Shown here piece after piece: positions 21,296-27,408 of a stretch of DNA of 27,408 bases. Under the pieces are notes generated by a model, which saw only the letters and a list, made by a program, of their open reading frames with translations, did not search any database and was not told the origin of the DNA. This DNA comes from JAJOKK01 sp965370555. Its GTDB lineage: Bacteria > Bipolaricaulota > Bipolaricaulia > UBA7950 > UBA9294. The stretch covers positions 1 to 27,408 of the forward strand of contig CBDUVB010000020.1 in the NCBI GenBank assembly GCA_965370555.1, in the 5' to 3' direction. Numbering within the stretch: the first letter of the stretch is position 1; each line of letters opens with the position of its first letter. Position numbers and translations under genes: made by a program.

Positions 21296-22680
21296 GTGAG
21301 TCTCTCCTTCCGCATGATTAGAACCTTCTTCGTCTCCGATGTCACGCGGACCGCATCCGAAAGGCGCAGTCCAACGACCCAAATGATCTTCTGTCGATCA
21401 CAGAGAAGCGGGATCCTATCCCGATCATAGAACGGAACCCGTTCGTCGATGTAGAAATCCTTCAGCTTCTTTTCTCCTCCCAACCCCAACGGGGCGAACC
21501 GATCTCCGGGACGCCGACCGCGCAGGTATAATGGAAACTGTACCCGATCCGCATCGGCCACCTCCACCTCTCTATCCTCCGCGATTTGAGATTCACCGGA
21601 TCTAATCCGGTCCTCGATCGATAGATCGAGGGAGATTCCCAACGACGAGATCTCCGTTCGACCGAGAACGACCGGGACCTCAAACGAGAGAGGGTTGTCC
21701 GTCTCTCCCTCTTCCAACGTGAGTTCGTCCCCATGAAAACGCGCGACAAAACCAGGGAGATCCAGCTTCCCGTGAGCACGATGCGAGGCTACAAGGCCTA
21801 ATAGCGCGTCGATATGCACCTTCTCGATCCCCTGAAGATCCCCACGAAGGCGTGCGATCCCTCGCCGCAGGAGAAGCGCTTGTACCCCCTTGGAAAGTTG
21901 GGAAAGGCGCTCCCTCTGGATGACGATTCGGTTCTCCGCTTGTACGATGAGAACTTTCACCCACAAGGGAGCGAGGAGATCGTCGAGCGCAAGCTCTTCC
22001 GTAGCGAGGAGATCCGCCGTCCGCTGCAATGCCGCCAGGACGCGTGGGTTCATTTCTCTCAAGAGTGGGAGAATCCGATGGCGGATCCGGTTGCGCGAGA
22101 AGGAGAGGTCCTGATTCGTGCAGTCCTCGCGCCAGGGGAGATCGCATGAACGGGCGTAGGTGAGGATCTTCTCGCGGGAGACCTCGATCAACGGGCGAAT
22201 CACCGAGCGGTTCACCGGCCGGATCCCCACAAGGCCGGTCGGGCCGGCTCCGCGGATAAGGTTGAAGAGTATGGTCTCTCCTCGATCGTTCTGTGTATGC
22301 CCGAGGGCGATCTTCGTGGCACCAACCTCGTTCGCAGCCGCGCGAAGGAAATCGCGCCTGAGTAGTCGCGCGCCCTCTTCAATTCCGATCCGCTTCTCCT
22401 TGCTGAACTCGGCTACATCGAGCTTCTTCTCAATGAGTGCAAGCTTCTCTTTCCGTGCTAAACGAGCGACAAAGCGCGCATCCTCCCGTGCCTCTTCTCC
22501 TCTAAGTCCGTGGTCGAGGTGAGCGATAGTGAGCTTGAGCGTGTACTCCGCTGTCAGTCGGCATAGAATGTCGAGGAGGACGACCGAATCGACCCCACCG
22601 GAGACCGCGACAAGGACACGTTCCCCCTGTTCAAGCATCGTGTAGCGCTCGATAGTCTCTTTCACCCTCTCTAGCAGCAT
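21292..22680 (-). CDS. tilS: tRNA(Ile)-lysidine synthase
   Basis: 462 residues. The N-terminal PP-loop ATPase has SGGVDS at 27-32. The C-terminal TilS domains include LRGRRPGDRFAPLGLGGEKK with LKDFYIDERVP, the tRNA-binding end. It converts C34 of the CAU anticodon to lysidine, so that the tRNA reads AUA. An essential single-copy gene in most bacteria. ATG 22680 is chosen by length. No Shine-Dalgarno is visible, and a 7-bp hairpin ends right at the ATG. The gene overlaps rseP by 4 bp. Confidence 0.94.
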   Translation of the reverse strand: MLLERVKETIERYTMLEQGERVLVAVSGGVDSVVLLDILCRLTAEYTLKLTIAHLDHGLRGEEAREDARFVARLARKEKLALIEKKLDVAEFSKEKRIGIEEGARLLRRDFLRAAANEVGATKIALGHTQNDRGETILFNLIRGAGPTGLVGIRPVNRSVIRPLIEVSREKILTYARSCDLPWREDCTNQDLSFSRNRIRHRILPLLREMNPRVLAALQRTADLLATEELALDDLLAPLWVKVLIVQAENRIVIQRERLSQLSKGVQALLLRRGIARLRGDLQGIEKVHIDALLGLVASHRAHGKLDLPGFVARFHGDELTLEEGETDNPLSFEVPVVLGRTEISSLGISLDLSIEDRIRSGESQIAEDREVEVADADRVQFPLYLRGRRPGDRFAPLGLGGEKKLKDFYIDERVPFYDRDRIPLLCDRQKIIWVVGLRLSDAVRVTSETKKVLIMRKERLT

Positions 22681-22702
22681 AACAAGGATTGTGGCCCTTG
22701 TT
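22681..22702 (-). promoter_or_regulatory. Hairpin abutting the tilS start codon
   Basis: On the minus strand AACAAGG and CCTTGTT pair perfectly around an 8-nt loop, and the stem ends immediately before the ATG. It could limit ribosome access. No further support. Confidence 0.3.
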
Positions 22703-22722
22703 TCCTACGATGTCAACGTAGA

Positions 22723-22904
22723 ATTGAGTGCTCGGGAGATCAGGGAATTGAATCATTGAGAGATTGAATCATTGAATGGCTGGGCGACCGTGCTTACTTA
22801 CAGCTCTTTCACCGCCGTCCACTACGCTGTCGTTCATCTTCTCAATCGCTCAATGGTTCAATGATTCAATCACTCAATCACCCGATCACTCAATGATTCA
22901 ATGT
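22723..22904 (+). repeat. 8-bp-period inverted repeat without a gene (block 4)
   Basis: The left arm 22723-22778 (ATTGAGTG, CTCGGGAG, ATCAGGGA, ATTGAATC and on) and the right arm 22841-22904 (CTCAATCG ... CCCGATCA, CTCAATGA) are complementary octamer by octamer. The 62-bp centre has no gene. The right arm encodes the last residues (ESLSDRVIE) and stop of the nitrilase gene. Confidence 0.85.
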
Positions 22905-23685
22905 AAAACCGAGGTCGCCGGTCGGCAATTAGATCGTTGTACTGGTTGAGGGTCTTATCGCGTGCCTTCGCAGGTTCGATCTCAATGATCTTCGTCTCTT
23001 CTTGATCCGGCGAGAGGCGTGCGAGGATCTCCCCTCGTGGAGAGATGATCTGACTCTCTCCGGTGAAACGCAGGGTCTGTGCCGCGCGGGCCTCAATTCC
23101 CACCCGGTTGGCTGTAGCGGTGAAGAGACCGTTCTCCAGGGCGCGCACCCGCATCGTCAGCTGCGCGTAAATAGGCATCACCAGGTTGGCCGGATGGGCG
23201 ATGATCTCTGCCCCTCGCAGGGCAAGCGTCCTCGCTGCCTCGGGGAAGAGATGGTCGAAGCAGATCATCAATCCCACCTTGGCAATGCTAATATCGATCA
23301 CGGGAAAAGGTCTGTCGCCCGGGGTGAACCAGCATTTCTCCTCGAAGAAGAGGTGGATTTTACGGTAACGCTTAAGAAAGCCGGAGGGCCCCACAAGGAC
23401 CGCAGTGTTGTAGAGGGACTCACCAGCGATCTCCGGGATCCCGGCAACGATATGACAGCATCTCGCCTGTGCAATATCGATCAATGCCTGCGTCGTATTA
23501 CCGTTGGGGACCGGTTCGGCGAGCCGTTCGACCTCATCACGCGAAACGAACTGATACCCGGTCGCGAAGAGCTCCGGGAGCACCCACAGATCGGCTCTCC
23601 CCTCCCCCATGAGTTTCTCCACGCGATGGAGGTTCTCCTCCACCTTGCCGAAGATCGGACTTGACTGGACGATTCCGATGCGCAT
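22870..23685 (-). CDS. Nitrilase-superfamily carbon-nitrogen hydrolase
   Basis: 271 residues. The catalytic triad is Glu38 (LPELFATGY), Lys109 (YRKIHLF) and Cys142 (MICFDHLFPE). These enzymes hydrolyse amides such as omega-amidated acids, carbamoyl amines or glutaramates. The substrate is not predictable here. The FDHLFPE motif recalls the deaminated-glutathione and omega-amidase branches only loosely. The ATG at 23685 has no clear ribosome site and is 48 bp from the divergent PlsC-fusion gene. The last nine residues are encoded by the octamer repeat and are not part of the fold. Confidence 0.88.
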   Translation of the reverse strand: MRIGIVQSSPIFGKVEENLHRVEKLMGEGRADLWVLPELFATGYQFVSRDEVERLAEPVPNGNTTQALIDIAQARCCHIVAGIPEIAGESLYNTAVLVGPSGFLKRYRKIHLFFEEKCWFTPGDRPFPVIDISIAKVGLMICFDHLFPEAARTLALRGAEIIAHPANLVMPIYAQLTMRVRALENGLFTATANRVGIEARAAQTLRFTGESQIISPRGEILARLSPDQEETKIIEIEPAKARDKTLNQYNDLIADRRPRFYIESLSDRVIE

Positions 23686-23733
23686 GATGCTAATAGTAGT
23701 TCGTAAGACCGAAAAGAGCGAGGTGGGCTGTCG

Positions 23734-25329
23734 ATGATTCGAGATTGGACAAAACGAGTTTTCATCCTCGCAAACCTTGTCGGGTATTGGGGAATCCTCC
23801 CTTGGCTCCTGACTCTCGCCGCAGATCGAGTGGACCGAGCACTCGGCCTTCCGCGGATCCCGGCTGCCATCGCAATCGGCATAGGGGCTTTCTTCCTCGC
23901 GGCCGGACTTCTATCCTCTCTCTGGACGGTGGTAACGCTCTACATGCGAGGCGGTGGTCTGCCGATTGCCCTTCTTCCTCCTTACCGGCTCGTGCGCGAA
24001 GGGCCTTACGCCTTCTCCCGCCACCCGCTCTACCTAACATTCACCATATACCTTGTGGGATGGGGTGCGCTCGCCTGTTCAACCGGTTTCTTCGCGGTCA
24101 TTCTTCCTGGGTTCACTATCTTGTGGATAGCCTACTCCTTGGGACACGAGGAGCCGGTCCTTCTCCGCCGCTTTGGGGAGGATTACCGCGCTTACAAAGA
24201 AGAGACACCCTTCTTCTTCCGCTTGCAGCGAGGATACCCAGGCCCGGGAGTACTCTTCACGCTCGCCTACTCCTTCGGCAAGATCATTCTCAGGGTCTTC
24301 TTCCCGATCACGGTCGTGGGACGCGAGCACGTACCGAAGACCGGCCCTGCATTGATCATGGCGAATCACGCCTGCTATCTCGATCCGATCTTCCTTGTCG
24401 CGGCAAGCGACCGCTACATCCGCTTCTTCACCACCGCGGAGATGATGCGTACTTCCCTTGGCCGATGGCTGTTCACCCGCCTCGGTTCGATCTCGCTCCA
24501 CCGCTACCGGAACGACCCCCAGGGAGTGCGCGAACTCCTGCGTGCACTCAAGGAGAAGGAGATCATCGGGCTCTTCCCGGAAGGAGAGCGCTCCTGGGAT
24601 GGAAACCCATTGCCTGTTTCGGATCGAGTCAAGAAGTTATTAGCCAGGCTCGATGTCCCGATCGTCCCTGCTCAGATTGAGGGGAACTACGCCGTTTTCC
24701 CTCGCTGGGCGAAGATTCCGCTTCCCGGACGGATCGCGGTCCGCTTCCATCCCCCAGAACAGCCACCGTTCTCAGAGGAAAAGATCGCGTCGCTCTTAGC
24801 AAAAATCGCCGCATCAAGTGGAGGAAAGACCGCACTTCTCCGTTCTCCAGAGGGGATCGAGAAGCTGTTGTGGACCTGCCCGGATTGTCATTTCATCGGC
24901 AGTATCTTCACTGAAGGGCCTGTTATCCGCTGCAAGGAATGTCACGCGACATGGCGACTAGACCGAGAACTCATTCTCCACAGCGCGGATGGAAAGAGCA
25001 TTCCTCTTGAGAAGCTCTCAGCATCCCTTGACGAAGAGGAGATCTTCGCGGGAAGAGATAGCCTTATCTCCATTGGTAAGGTCGATCTTCTCGAAGGAAG
25101 GGATCGACTACGACTCATCGCCTCAGGAATGCTCTCTTATCGAAAAGGAAGCCTATCGATCGAAGATCATCCAATTCCGCTCCACAACGTCCGCTCACTT
25201 ACGATCGAGGGGAAGAACCGGCTCGATATCGGGCTTCGTAGCGGAGAACGGATACGCCTTCGTTTCCGAAAGGACAGCCCGCTCAAGTGGCAGAGATTCC
25301 TACAAGTGCGACCACGGATCGATGTGTAG
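23734..25329 (+). CDS. Fusion: isoprenylcysteine-methyltransferase-like domain, PlsC acyltransferase, zinc ribbon
   Basis: 531 residues. Residues 1-165 are a four- or five-helix membrane domain of the ICMT/PEMT type, with REGPYAFSRHPLYL (88-101), Glu139-Glu140 and FGEDYRAYKEETP (147-159). Residues 190-345 are a PlsC/LPLAT acyltransferase, with the H212-x4-D217 motif (NHACYLDP) and FPEGERSW (281-288). Residues 380-405 are a CPDC...CKEC zinc ribbon, and the last about 110 residues form a beta-rich, PH-like region. It probably acylates a lysophospholipid at the membrane. The N-terminal domain could methylate a lipid or be structural. ATG 23734 follows GAGGTGGG. Confidence 0.88.
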   Translation: MIRDWTKRVFILANLVGYWGILPWLLTLAADRVDRALGLPRIPAAIAIGIGAFFLAAGLLSSLWTVVTLYMRGGGLPIALLPPYRLVREGPYAFSRHPLYLTFTIYLVGWGALACSTGFFAVILPGFTILWIAYSLGHEEPVLLRRFGEDYRAYKEETPFFFRLQRGYPGPGVLFTLAYSFGKIILRVFFPITVVGREHVPKTGPALIMANHACYLDPIFLVAASDRYIRFFTTAEMMRTSLGRWLFTRLGSISLHRYRNDPQGVRELLRALKEKEIIGLFPEGERSWDGNPLPVSDRVKKLLARLDVPIVPAQIEGNYAVFPRWAKIPLPGRIAVRFHPPEQPPFSEEKIASLLAKIAASSGGKTALLRSPEGIEKLLWTCPDCHFIGSIFTEGPVIRCKECHATWRLDRELILHSADGKSIPLEKLSASLDEEEIFAGRDSLISIGKVDLLEGRDRLRLIASGMLSYRKGSLSIEDHPIPLHNVRSLTIEGKNRLDIGLRSGERIRLRFRKDSPLKWQRFLQVRPRIDV

Positions 25330-25401
25330 CTCTCCCTCCGCAACGCCCCCATGGACTTCATCTCGCTCGCTGCTTGTATACCATATATGTGGATTCGAGC
25401 A

Positions 25402-26619
25402 TCAGAAGAAACACGGTAGCCTGTCGCTGACCGCCTCGTCCTGAATCTGTTCCATCCACGGCCCCAAACAGCGGTTATCCTTGCGATCGTAGCGGCCGAA
25501 CAAGGCAATGTTTCCCGCTTTGCATCCGCCGTTACAGATATTGGCGTAAGTACAATCCTTGCATTCTGCCGGCAGTGATTGAAACTCGATGAACTCTGGT
25601 ACGTTGAATCGATCTCGCATGATCTCCCAGATCGATCTCTCCTTGATGTTCCCAAGCGGAATGTCGGAGATGAACGGGCAAGGGGTCACTGTGCCGTCCA
25701 CCTTCACCGTGAACACGAAGTAGCCGCCGGAGCAAGCCGAGCCAACCAGGGTACTAAAGTTCCTGACAAAGCGAGCATGTGGCTTGTTCGCCTCACAGAG
25801 GACGAAGTGCTTCGCCGCTGCCCACGCCTCCTTGTCGGGAATGAGGGAATCACCTTTCACCTGCGGTATGTACTGGTAGAAGAGGGCGTGTGCCCCGAGC
25901 TCCTTCTTGACGAACGCGTAGATCTCCTTGACTCTATGAACGTTCACCCGGTGGAGAGCACTGAAGGTGTACACCTCAATGCCCGTTTCCCGGAGATGCG
26001 CAACCCCGCTTGTCGTCTGTGTCCAGGCGCCACCCACGCCGACAAACGCGTCATGCTCCTCCTCGTCACACGAGACCAGATTAACAATCGCCACGTCCAG
26101 CCCCGCGTTGTGAAGCTCTTCAGATCGAGCGCGATCGGCACCCAGTGCGTTTGTGTAGAGGACGACCTGCGGAACGTGCGCCTCCTCTTTCGCGTAGCGG
26201 ATGATCTCAGCCAGATCATCCCGCAAAAGAGGTTCTCCGCCGAGGATCTCAAGGCGCGTTCCCGCATTTGCAATATCATCGAGCAGCCTCTTGATATCGG
26301 CCATCGGGAGGAGATCCTCCCCTTTCTTTGTGTAGCACATCCGACAGGAAAGACCGCAGACGTTGTTCACCTCAAGTTTGATCGACCAAAGGACCCCGCC
26401 TACGAGCCGTTGTAGGGCTCGACGAAAGGCGCGCGATCGGAACGAACCGATGGGGAGTCGATCGATCATCCCGAGGATAGGGTCCTGCCAGCGCAACGCA
26501 AGCCGCGTTTTCAACCGCGGTACACGATCGAGAGGCGTGCTCTTAAACCGGATAAGCGAGCTCGATCTTTCCTTTGTTTTCTGCACTTCCGATCGATCCT
26601 CCAAAATGCGATACCACAC
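25402..26619 (-). CDS. Radical SAM/SPASM enzyme
   Basis: 405 residues from GTG 26619. Another GTG at 26586, 11 bases after GGAGG, is possible. A basic N-terminal extension of about 75 residues precedes the radical SAM motif C88-x3-C92-x2-C95 (VCGLSCRMCYTKKG). LGGEPLLR (126-133) is the GGE motif. The C-terminal SPASM domain has Cys296, 314, 353, 356, 362, 366 and 384, enough for two auxiliary iron-sulfur clusters. Such proteins modify peptides, enzymes or cofactors. No precursor peptide is evident nearby: only 13- and 22-codon frames lie in 25330-25401. It diverges from a small membrane protein gene. Confidence 0.9.
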   Translation of the reverse strand: MWYRILEDRSEVQKTKERSSSLIRFKSTPLDRVPRLKTRLALRWQDPILGMIDRLPIGSFRSRAFRRALQRLVGGVLWSIKLEVNNVCGLSCRMCYTKKGEDLLPMADIKRLLDDIANAGTRLEILGGEPLLRDDLAEIIRYAKEEAHVPQVVLYTNALGADRARSEELHNAGLDVAIVNLVSCDEEEHDAFVGVGGAWTQTTSGVAHLRETGIEVYTFSALHRVNVHRVKEIYAFVKKELGAHALFYQYIPQVKGDSLIPDKEAWAAAKHFVLCEANKPHARFVRNFSTLVGSACSGGYFVFTVKVDGTVTPCPFISDIPLGNIKERSIWEIMRDRFNVPEFIEFQSLPAECKDCTYANICNGGCKAGNIALFGRYDRKDNRCLGPWMEQIQDEAVSDRLPCFF

Positions 26620-26649
26620 TTGACAAGGATACCACTTTCTCCCTACGAT
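26620..26649 (+). promoter_or_regulatory. Promoter of the small membrane protein gene
   Basis: TTGACA (26620-26625), 18-bp spacer, TACGAT (26644-26649). The predicted start near 26656 is about three bases before ATG 26659, so the mRNA would be nearly leaderless. No ribosome site is visible, which agrees. Confidence 0.6.
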
Positions 26650-26658
26650 GAAACTACT

Positions 26659-27207
26659 ATGAAACGGATACGGATGCTGATCTGTTTTTTGATGGTGGTC
26701 TTAGTTCCCGGCCTCTCCGTTATCGGAAACGATCTTCCTGCAGACAAGGTGGAGCGAGTACGTACCGGGATGACGCTCCTTGGAGCGGTTCTCGGTCTTG
26801 GAGGGGGAATGGCCACCGGTCTCGGTCTTGTTCCGGCGGGTACCCCTCTCTCCGAGTCGCTTCTCGTCGCTATTCCCGTTGCCGCTGTGGCTGCTGTCAC
26901 CGGTGCGCTGGCCAGTCGGTGGATCGCTGAGATGACCCTGGTACGTCAACCCTCGCTCCTCGCGTCTCCCTTCCTCGGCGCCGGCTTGGGTTTTGTAGGG
27001 TGTGCCGTTGCCGGAGGAATCAGCTTCGCGGTTGCATTTGCGATCGCCATGCCCACTGTCGCTGCTCCAGAAGGGTACTGGGGCCAGTTCAATTACCCGC
27101 AGGGGATCGGAATGGGGTTTCTGGCTGGGGCATTCTGGATGGGGCTCGCAGGTATCCCGATCGGGGGAGTGATCGTTCCGATTATCTCTCTCTATGTGGG
27201 GTTCTAG
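26659..27207 (+). CDS. Small glycine-rich membrane protein, unknown function
   Basis: 182 residues from ATG 26659. The in-frame TTG at 26620 is the -35 box and is excluded. A signal-like segment (residues 5-22) is followed by four hydrophobic, glycine/alanine-rich helices (about 35-60, 68-90, 100-130, 145-180) with glycine-zipper spacing such as GAVLGLGGGMATG. No family recognised. Divergent from the radical SAM gene with only 39 bp between the proposed starts, so the two may share regulation. Confidence 0.65.
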   Translation: MKRIRMLICFLMVVLVPGLSVIGNDLPADKVERVRTGMTLLGAVLGLGGGMATGLGLVPAGTPLSESLLVAIPVAAVAAVTGALASRWIAEMTLVRQPSLLASPFLGAGLGFVGCAVAGGISFAVAFAIAMPTVAAPEGYWGQFNYPQGIGMGFLAGAFWMGLAGIPIGGVIVPIISLYVGF

Positions 27208-27230
27208 AATTGAAAGATTTAGCGAATAAA

Positions 27231-27319
27231 GAAATCCCTTGAAATTGACTATCCCCGTAGCAAGACTACAGGGTATTCCGCCAATTTCATTTTGACCTGA
27301 AGGTCAAAACCGGGATTTC
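27231..27319 (+). repeat. Three-way-junction palindromic element
   Basis: The outer stem pairs GAAATCCC (27231-27238) with GGGATTTC (27312-27319). Arm 1 pairs GAAATTG (27241-27247) with CAATTTC (27282-27288) and carries an inner hairpin CCCCGTAG/CTACAGGG (27253-27273). Arm 2 is the perfect TTTTGACCT/AGGTCAAAA (27290-27309). It could be a structured RNA, a bidirectional terminator or a small mobile repeat. Confidence 0.6.
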
Positions 27320-27340
27320 ATTATTTCACCTCACCCCGAC

Positions 27341-27394
27341 CCTCTCCTATCAAGGAGAGGGGGTATAAGGAAACCCTGTGGCAAGACCACAGGG
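27341..27394 (+). repeat. Two further hairpins, perhaps part of a second repeat copy
   Basis: CCTCTCC/GGAGAGG (27341-27360) and CCCTGTGG/CCACAGGG with loop CAAGA (27374-27394). The second closely resembles the inner hairpin at 27253-27273, including the CAAGA loop. The window ends before a complete second element can be judged. Confidence 0.5.
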
Positions 27395-27408
27395 AATCTC
27401 AAGTTGAA

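Noticed and set aside
18906..22904. CRISPR array as an explanation of the octamer repeats
   Set aside because: Units are 8 bp, contiguous and degenerate with no spacers, and there are no cas genes.
25330..25401. RiPP precursor peptide for the radical SAM enzyme
   Set aside because: Only 13- and 22-codon frames exist, without ribosome sites or a leader/core pattern.

Overview
The window is a bacterial chromosome segment of moderately high GC. It probably comes from an uncultured diderm bacterium. Several predicted exported proteins (PEGA/DUF4384 protein, giant beta-helix protein, C-terminal-aromatic barrel-like protein) fit an outer membrane. A Bipolaricaulota/Acetothermia-like source is possible, but that is only an impression. 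There are no rRNA or tRNA genes, no CRISPR array and no recognisable transposase or integrase.

Layout. 1-148: start of an hflK-like gene, leaving the window on the left. 334-3706: ABC importer of the ThiXYZ/NMT1 type (ATPase, permease, substrate-binding protein) followed by thymidine kinase. 4068-7517: a cyclic-nucleotide locus, with a metallo-beta-lactamase hydrolase and a free-standing cyclic-nucleotide-binding domain on one strand, and divergently a class III nucleotide cyclase and an envelope PEGA protein. 7855-14620 (minus strand): a complete regulated operon, reading promoter, cyclic-di-GMP-I riboswitch, intrinsic terminator, MshEN-domain protein, 1585-aa secreted parallel beta-helix protein, barrel-like protein, terminator. 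14672-17440: a 2.7-kb island of three toxin-antitoxin loci (Phd/VapC, MNT/HEPN and a broken RelB/YafQ) bounded by two direct copies of the recA promoter and 5' end. 17441-20013: recA, recX, a four-helix-bundle gene and ispF, interleaved with 8-bp-period repeats. 19997-23685 (minus strand): rseP, tilS and a nitrilase-family amidohydrolase. 23734-25329: an unusual methyltransferase-like/PlsC/zinc-ribbon fusion. 25402-27207: radical SAM/SPASM enzyme divergent from a small membrane protein. The right edge holds a three-way-junction-like palindromic repeat.

Strongest result: the minus-strand surface operon appears to be controlled by cyclic di-GMP at two levels. A GEMM-I aptamer lies upstream of an intrinsic terminator, and the first gene encodes an MshEN fold, a known c-di-GMP-binding domain. 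The operon's main product is a giant exported beta-helix protein. Also notable are the recA-flanked toxin-antitoxin island, a possible cAMP make/sense/degrade module, two families of short mobile-looking repeats (one supplying the 3' ends of recX and nitrilase genes and the N-terminal codons of ispF), and a single-base offset that leaves the natural ispF ATG out of frame.
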